64,000 nt of DNA from an uncultured Mycoplasmatota bacterium (GTDB lineage Bacteria; Bacillota_I; Bacilli_A; RF39; UBA660): positions 248,001-312,000 of the forward strand of contig URLC01000001.1 of NCBI GenBank assembly GCA_900548695.1, in the 5' to 3' direction. The position numbers and the translations under genes are program-made. Positions 50,139 through 59,897 of the stretch are shown here, in pieces. The notes under the pieces were generated by a model. The model was not told the origin of the DNA. It worked only from the letters and a program-made list of their open reading frames with translations, and made no database searches. Numbering within the stretch: position 1 is the first letter of the stretch; every line of letters starts with the position of its first letter.

Positions 50139-50789
50139 ATGAGACTTAGAAATGTAAAAAATAAAGAAGAAATTTTAAATGCCTCTTCATTTTTGGTAAA
50201 AAATCCAAAAGATTATTGTGGTAGATGGAATATATATTTTGGTAATAAGAATCCTATCTATATAGAGATTGGTATGGGTAAGGGACAGTTTATTAGAGAA
50301 CATGCTAAAAAATTTCCTAATATTAATTTTATTGGGATTGAAAAATATGATAGTGTTGTTGCTAAATGTTTACCTAAAATAGATGAAGAATTAACTAATT
50401 TAGCTATTATTAGAATGGACGCTTTAGAAATTAATCAAGTTTTTGATAAAGAAATTAGTAAAATATTTTTAAACTTTTCAGATCCTTGGCCTAAAAAACG
50501 TCATCATTTGCGTCGACTTTCTAGTAAAGTTTTCTTAGAAAAGTATGAGAAAATTTTTATTTTAGATAAAGATATTTGTATGAGAACTGATAATGAAGAT
50601 TTGTTTTGTTATTCTTTAATGAGTTTTAGTGAAGCTGGTTATATTCTTCGTAATTTAACCTTTGATTTACATAGAGATTATCAGAAAGATGAACTTATTA
50701 CTACAGAATATGAAGATCGTTTTTCAGAACGTGGTATGCCTATTTATAGTGTAGAAGCTGTAAAAGTGTCTAAAAAAGTAAACAAATAG
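50139..50789 (+). CDS. trmB: tRNA (guanine-N7)-methyltransferase
   Basis: 216 residues; Rossmann SAM motif YIEIGMGKGQF, then IGIEKY and the signature NFSDPWPKKRHHLRR. Modifies G46 of tRNAs. An extended -10 (TGTTATAAT, near 50113-50121) lies just upstream. Confidence 0.95.
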   Translation: MRLRNVKNKEEILNASSFLVKNPKDYCGRWNIYFGNKNPIYIEIGMGKGQFIREHAKKFPNINFIGIEKYDSVVAKCLPKIDEELTNLAIIRMDALEINQVFDKEISKIFLNFSDPWPKKRHHLRRLSSKVFLEKYEKIFILDKDICMRTDNEDLFCYSLMSFSEAGYILRNLTFDLHRDYQKDELITTEYEDRFSERGMPIYSVEAVKVSKKVNK

Positions 50790-50797
50790 AAAAAATT

Positions 50798-50825
50798 TTT
50801 ACATTTATTAAAAATTTGATATAAT
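50798..50825 (+). promoter_or_regulatory. Promoter of lipoprotein operon
   Basis: TTTACA (50798-50803), 16-bp spacer, TATAAT (50820-50825). Confidence 0.75.
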
Positions 50826-50845
50826 GTAGTAAGAGTAGGTGAAAT

Positions 50846-51517
50846 ATGAAAAAGAAAATAGTTTTACTCTCTATTTTATTATTGCTTGTATCTGGGTGTA
50901 GTATTCATCAATTGAGTCCTACAAATTTTGCAGATAATATCGAGTTTATTTTGTCTCAAAATACAGATTTAGCAAATGTTAATTTTGATGGATATGAGTA
51001 TTATGTACCAAAGGGCATGAGGTTTGTTAATAAAGATGAGTATAATGCTTTGTTACAGGATCGTTTTGCTAATCAGTATTATTTATATATTGATGCTATC
51101 AGTTATTTTCATCATACAAAAAATACTTATAAAGTAGATAAAGATGCTTATTATTCTAAAAGGTTAAATTATAATAAAAAGACAGGTTATATTGAAATTA
51201 ACAAAGTAGATAATCAGTATTTTGTAGAATTTGTTTTTAATTATGGAAAAATAGAAGCCTATGTTTCTAAGGAACATCTTGTTTATGCAATCAATAATAT
51301 GTGTTATATTCTACAATCTATTCGTTATCATGATAAAGTATTAGAAAGTTTAATAGGTAATAATGTATTAAATTATAAAGAAGAAACATTTAATATTTTT
51401 GAGTCTAAATCTGATGATAACTCTTCTTTAAAATATGAGGATTATGAGGAAGCAGATATGAATAGAAATAATGGTGCTATTGATGGTGATAATTTCGAAA
51501 TAAATGAAGTGGATTAG
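50846..51517 (+). CDS. Putative lipoprotein
   Basis: 223 residues; signal peptide with lipobox LVSGCS (Cys18), then a domain of unknown family and an acidic C-terminal tail. First of a run of closely spaced genes (14-nt gap to the next). Confidence 0.8.
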   Translation: MKKKIVLLSILLLLVSGCSIHQLSPTNFADNIEFILSQNTDLANVNFDGYEYYVPKGMRFVNKDEYNALLQDRFANQYYLYIDAISYFHHTKNTYKVDKDAYYSKRLNYNKKTGYIEINKVDNQYFVEFVFNYGKIEAYVSKEHLVYAINNMCYILQSIRYHDKVLESLIGNNVLNYKEETFNIFESKSDDNSSLKYEDYEEADMNRNNGAIDGDNFEINEVD

Positions 51518-51530
51518 AAGAGGTGGAATT

Positions 51531-52610
51531 ATGGGTGTTTTTGATAAAATTAAAAATGCTCTTTTTGAAGAAGAGTATGTAGAGGTTGAGGAAAAACCAA
51601 AAACTAAACCAAAATCAAAGAAAGATAAACCAAAAAGAGAAGTTAAGGAGTCTATCAAGGTTCATGAAAATAAACCAATTGCTAAAAAAGTGGTTTTACC
51701 TGAAAGAAGAGAAGAAGTTCTTGAAGATTTAGAAGAATATGAACCAGAAGAGGAAGACTTTGAAATTGTTCCTGAACGTGAAGAAAAACACGATACTGCA
51801 GAATTTAAATTTCCAGCAGTTGATGATCAAGAATTTAGAGATGATGAATATTATCAAGAACCTAAAATTGTTGAAGTAGTAGATAGAGAGGAAGAACAGA
51901 AGGAAAAAGAGTCAACGCCTTATCATATGGAACGAGAACCAGAATTATATCATGGTCATGTGGATTCTAACTTATATTCTGGTAAAAAAGATTCAGGTTT
52001 ATATCATAATGAATACCATAGTTCTGTTTCTATTCAAGAATACGGTACTTATGAGAAAAAAGAAGCTAAGCCAGCTTTTAAGCCCTCACCAATCATATCT
52101 CCTATTTATGGTATTTTAGATAAGAATTATAAGAAAGAAGAAATAGCTCCTAAAAGAGAAGTACGCTTATCTAGTTATACTAGAGAACATATGAATGTTG
52201 ATGATGTTCGGAGAAAAGCTTATGGTAATTTAGCTGATGATATAGCAGCTGATATTGATGGTAGGGAACCTGATTTTCCAGTGGAAGAGGAAGTGACTGA
52301 AGAAGAAGTTGCTGATAATTTATTGGTTGATTTAAGTAATGATGATGAAAAACCAAAGGTATCAGAAGTTACAGTTGGTGATGCTGAAGAATATTTTAGA
52401 GATTTAGGGTTAGAATATAATATAGATTATAAAGACTCTAGCAAGGAGAAGGCAACTGGTCGACGTGTTACAGAAGAATATGATGAAGATGAAAAGGTTG
52501 CAGCAGCTATTGATACAGTAGAGGAAAAGAAAAATACATCTAGTGAAGGTACTGACGATAATTTGTTTGACTTAATTGATTCAATGTATGAAAATACGGA
52601 AGAAGAATAG
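51531..52610 (+). CDS. Acidic low-complexity protein with SepF-like N-terminus
   Basis: 359 residues from ATG 51531 (GAGGTGG upstream). The N-terminal MGVFDKIKNALFEEEY is an amphipathic helix plus acidic run like the membrane-binding tip of SepF, but no SepF core follows; the rest is charged, repetitive (Glu/Lys/Asp) and mostly disordered, with a SPIISPIYGILDK motif at about 198-212 that recurs in cell-envelope scaffolding proteins. Possible division or envelope factor; uncertain. Confidence 0.7.
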   Translation: MGVFDKIKNALFEEEYVEVEEKPKTKPKSKKDKPKREVKESIKVHENKPIAKKVVLPERREEVLEDLEEYEPEEEDFEIVPEREEKHDTAEFKFPAVDDQEFRDDEYYQEPKIVEVVDREEEQKEKESTPYHMEREPELYHGHVDSNLYSGKKDSGLYHNEYHSSVSIQEYGTYEKKEAKPAFKPSPIISPIYGILDKNYKKEEIAPKREVRLSSYTREHMNVDDVRRKAYGNLADDIAADIDGREPDFPVEEEVTEEEVADNLLVDLSNDDEKPKVSEVTVGDAEEYFRDLGLEYNIDYKDSSKEKATGRRVTEEYDEDEKVAAAIDTVEEKKNTSSEGTDDNLFDLIDSMYENTEEE

Positions 52611-52621
52611 GAGGGACTTAA

Positions 52622-52912
52622 ATGGATGTACTAAATGCTATTTTACCGGTATTATTATATATCTTCGGGATTATATTATTAATAGTATTAATTATTTTAG
52701 GAATAAGGATGATTCAAATCTTAGATAAGGTTGACCGTGTTGTCGATAATGTTGAGGAAAAAGTTAATTCTTTTAATGGTTTTTTCGAGGTATTAGATAA
52801 AACTGGATATGGCATATCTGTCATTGGAGATAAGGTGATTAATTTATTTTCTTCAGTGATTGCTAAAATATTTAATAGAAATAAAAAGGATGAGGAGGAT
52901 ATATATGAGTAA
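52622..52912 (+). CDS. Small membrane protein, DUF948-like
   Basis: 96 residues: long N-terminal membrane helix, then a helix of VDRVVDNVEEKV type and a basic tail. Overlaps the YtxH gene by 8 nt; the same pairing (DUF948 with YtxH) is common in Bacilli. Confidence 0.75.
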   Translation: MDVLNAILPVLLYIFGIILLIVLIILGIRMIQILDKVDRVVDNVEEKVNSFNGFFEVLDKTGYGISVIGDKVINLFSSVIAKIFNRNKKDEEDIYE

Positions 52913-53321
52913 AGAAAAAAAATCTGGATTAGGTAAGTTTGTTGCTGGAGCAGCAATTGGAGCAGGACTTGGAATTTTATTTGCTCCTAGAAAAGGTAGT
53001 GAAACTAGAGCGGCTTTAAAAGAGAAAATGACTGAGTTGGTTAATCAAATTAAAAATATTGATATGGAAGAAGTAAAAGAAGAGTTTAATCATAAACTAG
53101 CAGAGATTAAAGCTGATCTTGCTGATTTGGATAAAGAAAAAGTGTTGGAAATTGCTAAAGAAAAAACTGAGCAATTAAAAATGAAAGCTCAAGAATTAGT
53201 TGATTTAGCGGTTGATAAAGGTACTCCAGTATTAAGAGATGCTGCTGAAGAAGTTCGCTTGAAGGCAATTGAAGTTACTAAAGAAGTATTAAAGAAATTA
53301 GAAAAAGAAGGGAAGAAATAA
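52905..53321 (+). CDS. YtxH-like protein
   Basis: 138 residues from ATG 52905. GKFVAGAAIGAGLGILFAPRKGSETR is the YtxH signature (key residues G13, G19, P26, G29), followed by a long amphipathic helix. General-stress-associated envelope protein in Bacilli; exact role unknown. Confidence 0.85.
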   Translation: MSKEKKSGLGKFVAGAAIGAGLGILFAPRKGSETRAALKEKMTELVNQIKNIDMEEVKEEFNHKLAEIKADLADLDKEKVLEIAKEKTEQLKMKAQELVDLAVDKGTPVLRDAAEEVRLKAIEVTKEVLKKLEKEGKK

Positions 53322-53384
53322 TTCTTTTCTTTTTTTTGGTACTTTTCAAAGATTAAAATATATGATATATTAGATACATAATTT

Positions 53385-53588
53385 TTTATTGATAAGTGGA
53401 TTAGTAATGATTATTTTTTATTTATAGAGATTTAGTGGTTGGTGAAAACTAAAATGAGAATAGTTATGAAATACGACATTTGGAGAAAAATCGTTTATCG
53501 CGTTAAGATATTTGAGAGTATAGAGAAATCTATAAATTAAGGTGGTACCGCGAACTATTCGTCCTTATTTGGGAGAATAGTTTTTTTG
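53385..53588 (+). promoter_or_regulatory. T-box leader, tyrosine specific
   Basis: T-box AAGGTGGTACCGCG (53539-53552), stem I GTGGTTGGTGAAAAC, specifier TAC (53472-53474) matching the downstream tyrS, and a terminator (53553-53560 with 53575-53582, T7). The CYTH gene lies between leader and tyrS and shares the control. Confidence 0.94.
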
Positions 53589-53602
53589 TTGGAGGTGTTT
53601 AT

Positions 53603-54148
53603 ATGAATACTGAGTATGAAGTTAGAGTGTTAGGAATTGATGCTTCGAAAATTGAAAAGCAGTTGGAAGCTTTGGGAGCCGTCTTGCAATGGGATCATTT
53701 GCAAAAAAGATATGTTTATGATTTTATACCAAAAATAGAGGGTAAATGGATTAGATTACGAACTAATGGTGAGAAGACAACATTAACTATTAAAAATATT
53801 GTTTCTTCGGAGATAGATGGAACACAAGAATTAGAAATTGCAGTGGATGATTTTTTCAAGACTAATTTATTGCTTAATGAACTTGGTTTTGAAGCGAAAG
53901 GTTATCAAGAGAATAGGAGACGCCAATATATGTTGGATGGTGTTGAAATAGATATTGATTCTTGGCCTTTGATTCCTACTTATTTGGAAATTGAGGGTAA
54001 AAGCGAAGAGGCAGTATATCAAGTGTTAGATAAATTAAAAATTTCAAAAGATTCTGTTACTACTAGAGATGTAGAGGGAATTTATTTGGATTATGGTTAT
54101 CAATTAGATAAAATATATAATTTAAGATTAGAGGAGGAAAGAAAATGA
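53603..54148 (+). CDS. CYTH-domain protein
   Basis: 181 residues. N-terminal EYEVRVLGID is the ExExK-like CYTH start (E at 4 and 6); WIRLRTNGEKTTLTIK and YLEIEGKSEE supply the basic and acidic tunnel residues. CYTH enzymes hydrolyse or cyclise triphosphates. Overlaps tyrS by 4 nt and is under the tyrosine T-box, an unusual partner for an aminoacyl-tRNA synthetase. Confidence 0.88.
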   Translation: MNTEYEVRVLGIDASKIEKQLEALGAVLQWDHLQKRYVYDFIPKIEGKWIRLRTNGEKTTLTIKNIVSSEIDGTQELEIAVDDFFKTNLLLNELGFEAKGYQENRRRQYMLDGVEIDIDSWPLIPTYLEIEGKSEEAVYQVLDKLKISKDSVTTRDVEGIYLDYGYQLDKIYNLRLEEERK

Positions 54149-55377
54149 CATTTTTTGAAGAGTTAAAGTGGAGAGGTTTAGTTAAAGATATTTCAAGTCC
54201 TGAACTTGAGAATAAATTAAATCAGGGAGGGTTAAAATTTTATATAGGTGCTGATCCAACTGCTGAAAGTTTACATATTGGACAATTTCCTACCTTTTTA
54301 ATGGTAGAGCGCTTGAAGAGAGCTGGACATCATCCATATATCTTAGTTGGTGGAGCAACTGGTAGAGTTGGTGATCCTCGTGGAACTGGGGAGCGAGAGA
54401 AAGCAGAAATTTCTGTAATTGAACATAATTATGGAAAAATGAAAGCTCAAATAAAAAAGTTGTTTGGAGAAGAAGTACAATTAGTTAACAACTATGATTG
54501 GTTTAAAGATATTAATTATATCGATTTTTTAAGAGATGTTGGAAAGTATATCAATGTCAGTTATATGATTAATAAAGATTTAGTTAAACGTCAAATGGAT
54601 ATTGGTATTAGTTATGCAGAGTTTTCATATATGTTAATTCAAGGATATGATTTTAAAAAACTTCATGATAATTATGGAATTACTTTACAATTTGGCGGTT
54701 CTGATCAATGGGGTAATTTAACTACAGGCATTGAATTAATTAGAAAGCTTAATAGTGAAGAAGTTTTTGCTTTCTCTATGCCACTAATTACTGATTCTAC
54801 GGGTAAAAAACTAGGTAAAAGCTATGGTAATGCATTATGGCTAGACCCTGAGAAAACATCTAGTTATGAAATGTATCAGTATCTATTAAATTTAGAAGAT
54901 ATCATGATGGAAGAGTATTTAAAGAAGTTCACATTTTTGACTAAGGAAGAAATAGCAGACATTATGAAGCAACAAAGTGCACAACCAGAAAAAAGAGTTG
55001 CTCAAAAAGCTTTGGCTAAAGAAGTGTTAGATTTTATTCATGGTGAAGGTGCTTATGAAAATGCTGTTAAAATAAGTGAAGCTTTGTTTAGTGGAAATAT
55101 TAAAGATTTGACTGCCTCTCAAATTGAGGATGCATTTAAAGGAATTGAACCATTTACAATTAAAGAAGAAGAAAATCTGGTTGACTTCTTAGTACATTTT
55201 CAAATTTGTTCTAGTAAGAGAGAGGCTAGAGAATTTATTGGTAATAATTCTATTACATTAAATGGAGAAAAAATAACAGATTGTGCATTTTTAGTTACTA
55301 AAGATGTTGCTATAGAACAGAAATATGTAGTTGTTAGACGTGGAAAGAAAAAGTATTTTATTGGAACGTTTTGCTAG
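54145..55377 (+). CDS. tyrS: Tyrosyl-tRNA synthetase
   Basis: 410 residues; HIGH motif in SLHIGQFPTF, KFGKS-type loop KKLGKSYGNA, Tyr-binding YAEFSYMLIQGYD, and a C-terminal S4 RNA-binding domain (SSKREAREFIGNNSI). Standard length. Terminator follows at once. Confidence 0.97.
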   Translation: MTFFEELKWRGLVKDISSPELENKLNQGGLKFYIGADPTAESLHIGQFPTFLMVERLKRAGHHPYILVGGATGRVGDPRGTGEREKAEISVIEHNYGKMKAQIKKLFGEEVQLVNNYDWFKDINYIDFLRDVGKYINVSYMINKDLVKRQMDIGISYAEFSYMLIQGYDFKKLHDNYGITLQFGGSDQWGNLTTGIELIRKLNSEEVFAFSMPLITDSTGKKLGKSYGNALWLDPEKTSSYEMYQYLLNLEDIMMEEYLKKFTFLTKEEIADIMKQQSAQPEKRVAQKALAKEVLDFIHGEGAYENAVKISEALFSGNIKDLTASQIEDAFKGIEPFTIKEEENLVDFLVHFQICSSKREAREFIGNNSITLNGEKITDCAFLVTKDVAIEQKYVVVRRGKKKYFIGTFC

Positions 55378-55382
55378 ACTGT

Positions 55383-55413
55383 AAAATCTATCTTTTATGA
55401 TAGATTTTTTTTT
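55383..55413 (+). terminator. Terminator of tyrS operon
   Basis: AAAATCTATC/GATAGATTTT 10-bp stem, 6-nt loop, T run. Confidence 0.85.
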
Positions 55414-55475
55414 GTTATACTTCTAATATTTTTGTTTTTTTGTTACAATGTATGTGGATTTGGAGATGATGTGTT

Positions 55476-56630
55476 ATGCAACGTAAAATTATAAAGATTT
55501 TATTTATTTTTCTATCTATTCTTATTTTGATAGTTAGTTTTTTGCTATTTTTTTATAAAGAAGAAGAACCTACTTATTTTGATAGTATTAATGCAATTGA
55601 TGTTTCTGTTTCTTCAGATATTTTTGCAGTAGGTATTAATAATGCTAATGAGAGAGAAATATCTAAGGCTAAAGTAGCTAGATATGATTCTAAACAAGAA
55701 AAGATATGGGAAAAAGTTTATAATAAAGGTTATCGTAGTAAGTTTAATGATATTATTTGTGATGGTGATGAAATTGTTTTTGTAGGTAGTTATGAAGCTA
55801 CTAAAAATGATTATAAGAATAGGATTGAAACAGCTATTATATTAAAATATGATTTAGATGGTGATTTAATTTTTGAAAAAGAATTTAATGGTTACGATAA
55901 TACAAAGTTTTCGTCTATATTTGCAACAGATGATGGTTATGTAGTAATTGGTACTGGAGAACAAGATGACAAGAGGATAGGCGTTTTAGTTAAATATCAT
56001 ACTGATGGTACTCTAGATTGGAAGAAGAAATTTAGTGAGGGAGATAATATTAAATTTAATGATGTGATTATGACTTCTGATTTTATTTATGTAGTTGGAA
56101 GTAAAAATGCTAATCAGGGTTTGATTGCTAAATATGATATGGAGGGAAATCTTTTAGATACTGTGATTTATGATGGTATTTCTTCCTATGGCTTTTCTAG
56201 TGTTACGTTTATTGATTCCAGTCTAGTTGTTACTACTGGTAAGCAAGTAGATGATAGTAAAACGGATGCTATGTTAGTTCGTTATGATTTGGATTTGAAT
56301 TATTTGAATGAAGCAACTCATAAGCTTAAAGATTCTAGCTTTTTTAGAAAAGTTATTGTAGATTCTAATCAAGATTTATTAGTGTTAGGAACAGCCAGAG
56401 AGATTAAAAAAGATAAGGTTATTCATCATTCTTTCATTGGAAAGTATCGAAGTAATTTGGAAAAAGCTCAGGTAGTTAATTATTATAATGAAACAGATGA
56501 TTATCTTACGGATATTGAAATTTTTGATGATAACTATTTAGTATCTGGTTATTCATTTTATTCTGATCAAGGTTATTTAAGTAAATTCCTTTTATATAGT
56601 CAAGCATTAAAGTTATTGGAGGTAAAATAA
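55476..56630 (+). CDS. Membrane-anchored beta-propeller-like protein
   Basis: 384 residues: N-terminal membrane anchor (about 6-28), then seven or so repeats of about 45-50 residues of the pattern VG(S/T)...KYD.DG.L.W.K.F, typical of a propeller. Extracytoplasmic. Function unknown; its stop overlaps the next ATG by 1 nt. Confidence 0.75.
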   Translation: MQRKIIKILFIFLSILILIVSFLLFFYKEEEPTYFDSINAIDVSVSSDIFAVGINNANEREISKAKVARYDSKQEKIWEKVYNKGYRSKFNDIICDGDEIVFVGSYEATKNDYKNRIETAIILKYDLDGDLIFEKEFNGYDNTKFSSIFATDDGYVVIGTGEQDDKRIGVLVKYHTDGTLDWKKKFSEGDNIKFNDVIMTSDFIYVVGSKNANQGLIAKYDMEGNLLDTVIYDGISSYGFSSVTFIDSSLVVTTGKQVDDSKTDAMLVRYDLDLNYLNEATHKLKDSSFFRKVIVDSNQDLLVLGTAREIKKDKVIHHSFIGKYRSNLEKAQVVNYYNETDDYLTDIEIFDDNYLVSGYSFYSDQGYLSKFLLYSQALKLLEVK

Positions 56631-57166
56631 TGAAAATCACATTAGTTCGTCATGCTCAAACAGATCAAAATTATGATGGCATTTTGCAAGGAAGAGCTAA
56701 TAATTTATTAAATGATACAGGTAGAAGGCAATGTCAAAAATTAAGGGAAAAATTAAAAGATGTTTCTTTTGATTTTTGCTATATGTCACCTTTAGTTAGA
56801 ACTGTTGAAACAGCTTTTATTTTAGTAGGTGATAGGGTAGAGACTTTTCCTGATGATAGGTTGTTAGAAAGAAATTTAGGAGAACTTGAGGGGAAAAGCC
56901 ATGATTTATATGATGCTAAAAAGTATTGGGATTATGATTTAAATTGTTCTGATTTAGGGGTTGAGGCAGTTCAAGATATTTTTAAACGATGTGAAGACTT
57001 TTTAGATTATGTTACAAAAAAGCATCCTAATGGTCATATTTTAGTTGTTACTCATGCTGCACCACTTAGAGCACTTAGACATTTAATATTGCATCATGAT
57101 TTACATGGCAATTTATTGGATAAAGGATTTGATAATTGTTATTGTGAGACTTTTGATATTGAATAA
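56630..57166 (+). CDS. Histidine phosphatase (phosphoglycerate mutase superfamily)
   Basis: 178 residues; LVRHAQTDQN with the phospho-accepting His, SPLVRTVETA, ERNLGELEG and VTHAAPLRAL with the second His. Could be a phosphatase of small metabolites such as cobalamin-type or sugar phosphates; substrate cannot be inferred. Coupled to the propeller gene. Confidence 0.9.
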   Translation: MKITLVRHAQTDQNYDGILQGRANNLLNDTGRRQCQKLREKLKDVSFDFCYMSPLVRTVETAFILVGDRVETFPDDRLLERNLGELEGKSHDLYDAKKYWDYDLNCSDLGVEAVQDIFKRCEDFLDYVTKKHPNGHILVVTHAAPLRALRHLILHHDLHGNLLDKGFDNCYCETFDIE

Positions 57167-57175
57167 AAAAATATA

Positions 57176-57240
57176 AAAAGGAGGGTTATTTAGTAACACT
57201 CCTTTTTTGTTAAAGAAAAAAATTCACTAAATAGTGAATT
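57176..57240. terminator. Back-to-back terminators
   Basis: AAAAGGAG/CTCCTTTT (57176-57206) with inner GTTA/TAAC ends the plus-strand gene; AATTCACTA/TAGTGAATT (57221-57240) with an A run on its left ends rpsD on the minus strand. Confidence 0.8.
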
Positions 57241-57843
57241 TTATTTATTGTAGAATTCAACGATTAATGCTTCATCGATATCGGCATTAAGTTCATTTCT
57301 TTCAGGAAGTCTAACATAAGTTCCTTCCATCTTTCCTTCATCGTAATTAATGAAGTCAACACGTTTTGTTACTTTAGCTAAGCTTTCAGCAACAACTTTT
57401 AAGTTTTTATGGTCTTCTTTAATAGAAATTACATCACCAACTTTAACTTGATATGATGGAATATCTACTTTTTTACCATTTACTGTAACGTGTCCATGAT
57501 TTACAAGTTGTCTAGCTCCACGACGAGTACTAGCAAAACCGATTCTGTATACTAAATTGTCTAAACGAGATTCTAGCATTCTTAAAAAGTTAGTACCAGT
57601 AACACCTTTTAATTTAGATGCTTTGTTAAAAGTATTATGGAATTGTCTTTCATTAATTCCATACATGAAACGAACTTTTTGTTTTTCTTTTAATTGAGTT
57701 CCATAATCAGATAATTTACCTTTACGTGCATTTCCGTGTTGTCCTGGTCCGTATGGACGACGAGCTAATTCTTTACCAGTTTCGCTAATTGAGAATCCAA
57801 CGTGACGAGCTTTCTTGTAACTTGGTCCAGTATATCTTGCCAT
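57241..57843 (-). CDS. rpsD: 30S ribosomal protein S4
   Basis: 200 residues, zinc-free form (no CxxC in the N-terminal part), with RRPYGPGQHGNARKGKLSDYG (key motif PYGPGQHG) and the S4 domain RLDNLVYRIGFA. Primary 16S rRNA binder. Single-gene unit with a long leader and perfect promoter, consistent with autogenous control. Confidence 0.98.
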   Translation of the reverse strand: MARYTGPSYKKARHVGFSISETGKELARRPYGPGQHGNARKGKLSDYGTQLKEKQKVRFMYGINERQFHNTFNKASKLKGVTGTNFLRMLESRLDNLVYRIGFASTRRGARQLVNHGHVTVNGKKVDIPSYQVKVGDVISIKEDHKNLKVVAESLAKVTKRVDFINYDEGKMEGTYVRLPERNELNADIDEALIVEFYNK

Positions 57844-58034
57844 ATAAATCTTCTTCCTTTCTTTTTATTACATTCATTGAAATGATTTAGTCGTAGATTA
57901 GGGAGTTTTTCTTTCTCTTTCGCGTAAACAGCAATTGTTACTTGATTTCATAAAAAACACATTAATATACTCTAAATCTGCTGTTTCAAGTGAATTGCAG
58001 TTATAATTATAATCGAAAAGTCCTTATATGTCAA
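57844..58034 (-). promoter_or_regulatory. rpsD promoter and 5' leader
   Basis: On the minus strand TTGACA (58034-58029), 17-bp spacer, TATAAT (58011-58006): perfect hexamers. The roughly 155-nt leader contains AACAGCA/TGCTGTT and other stems. In Firmicutes S4 binds such a leader to repress its own translation; this leader is a candidate. Confidence 0.75.
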
Positions 58035-58184
58035 TGGTTATGTTAGTTCTTTGATTATTGTTTTGGAGTTTTTTTGTTTTTTCTTTCTACTTGGTATTTA
58101 TTTGTGATATTATTTTTCTAAAATAGTAGAAATTTGTTGATATTTTGTGATAGAATATGAATAGATATTATAAGGTGGTGGAGT

Positions 58185-59897
58185 ATGCAAGGACAGTATT
58201 TAATTATTGGCTCTTATTTAGCTATTTGTATTGTGATTGTTATTGTAACTCTTCATTTTATTCGTAGAGGTATTGCTAGTCGTTATCGAAAGAGGGTAAG
58301 AGATTTAGAAATTGCTAAGAATATGGTGGCAAGTACACCTGTTTCTTTGGAGTTATCTAAAGTGGAACCAATTATTAAAAATGATAAGATGGAAGAAAAG
58401 TATAATGATTGGCAAGAGCGTTTTGATCAAATTCGTGAAAAGAAGTTATCTCAAATTGATGATATGTTAATTGATTTAGATATTTATATTGATAAAAGAG
58501 ATTATAAGAATTGTATCTATCGTTTAGCTAAAACAGAAATGGAAATTTATAAGGCTCGTGAGTCTGCTGATTATTTACTTGATGAGATTAAAGAAATTAC
58601 TTTGAGCGAGGAAAAATATCGAGCAATTGTTATTAAATTGAAGACAAAGTATCGTGAGCTTAATAAAGATTTTCAGGATCATAAACAGATGTATGATGAG
58701 ATGCAAGATGCAGTTGAATTACAGTTAGAAAATATTGAACGTCGGTTTTTAGATTTTGAAAAGGTTATGGAGAAAAATGAATATAATGAAGTTGTTCATA
58801 TCGTAAAAGCCTTGGATGCGATGATTGAGCATATGAGTATTGTTATTAAGGAAGTACCGGATTTATTATTAATGGCAAAGCAAGTAATTCCTAATAGGAT
58901 GAAAGAAATAAGAGAACTTCATGATGATATGGTTAAGCAAGATTTCCCACTAGATTATTTAAATATTGATTATAATTTAGAAGAATCTCAAAAAAATATT
59001 GATCATATTTTAGATAAGATAAGAGTCCTTAATTTGGAAGATTGTATGTTTGAACTTAAGACAATGCTTGAATATTTTGATTCATTGTTTGTGGATTTTG
59101 AAAAAGAGCGACTTTCTAGAAAAGTTTATGAAGAGATGGAAGTTGATTTGGATAAGAAATTAGTTAAAACTAATAAAGTGGTTCAAGAAATTTATAATCA
59201 GTTAGACGATATTAAGAGTATGTATGATTTAAATGATCAAGATGTAGAAACTATTCATGAAGTTAATAAAATATTAGTTGTTATTAATGATGATTATAAA
59301 AAGATGTTAGCGAAAGTAGAAGCCAAATCTTCTCCTTATTCTATGTTGCAAAAGGAAGTAGAAGAATTAACTGTACGATTAAAGGATATGGAGGAAGATT
59401 TGGATAGAGCACTTAAGTCTTTAGGAAATATGTACGATGATGAAGTTCGTGCTCGTGAACAATTAGAAGAAATTGAATCTTTTCTAAAACAAAGTAAAGA
59501 AAAGATGAGAGGCTATAAGTTGCCAGTTATTACTAATAATTATTTTGTTCAATTAGCTGAAGCTAATGAAGCAATTGAGGAAGTTATAAAGGAATTATCA
59601 AGAAAACCAATTGTTATTAAAACTTTAAATACTAGAGTAGATACAGCAAGAGATTTAGTATTAAAGTTATATAATACGACAAATGAAATGATTAAGACTG
59701 CTCAGCTAGCTGAGATGGCTATCGTTTTTGGTAATCGATATCGCTCATTATATGATGAAGTTGATGCGGGACTTAGTGATGCTGAAGGGATGTTTTTTAA
59801 GGGAGAGTATAAAAAAGCATTAGATATTTCAATTAAAGCAGTTTCTGTAGTTGATGAAAATATTTATAGAAAGTTGTTGGCGGTCTATGATAGGTAA
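58185..59897 (+). CDS. ezrA: Septation ring formation regulator EzrA
   Basis: 570 residues: one N-terminal membrane helix (about 5-25) and spectrin-like antiparallel coiled coils over the rest, with the conserved NDWQERFDQIREK patch. Length and topology match EzrA, an FtsZ-ring regulator. AAGGTGGTG upstream of the ATG. Its stop overlaps the prepilin-like gene by 11 nt. Confidence 0.92.
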   Translation: MQGQYLIIGSYLAICIVIVIVTLHFIRRGIASRYRKRVRDLEIAKNMVASTPVSLELSKVEPIIKNDKMEEKYNDWQERFDQIREKKLSQIDDMLIDLDIYIDKRDYKNCIYRLAKTEMEIYKARESADYLLDEIKEITLSEEKYRAIVIKLKTKYRELNKDFQDHKQMYDEMQDAVELQLENIERRFLDFEKVMEKNEYNEVVHIVKALDAMIEHMSIVIKEVPDLLLMAKQVIPNRMKEIRELHDDMVKQDFPLDYLNIDYNLEESQKNIDHILDKIRVLNLEDCMFELKTMLEYFDSLFVDFEKERLSRKVYEEMEVDLDKKLVKTNKVVQEIYNQLDDIKSMYDLNDQDVETIHEVNKILVVINDDYKKMLAKVEAKSSPYSMLQKEVEELTVRLKDMEEDLDRALKSLGNMYDDEVRAREQLEEIESFLKQSKEKMRGYKLPVITNNYFVQLAEANEAIEEVIKELSRKPIVIKTLNTRVDTARDLVLKLYNTTNEMIKTAQLAEMAIVFGNRYRSLYDEVDAGLSDAEGMFFKGEYKKALDISIKAVSVVDENIYRKLLAVYDR

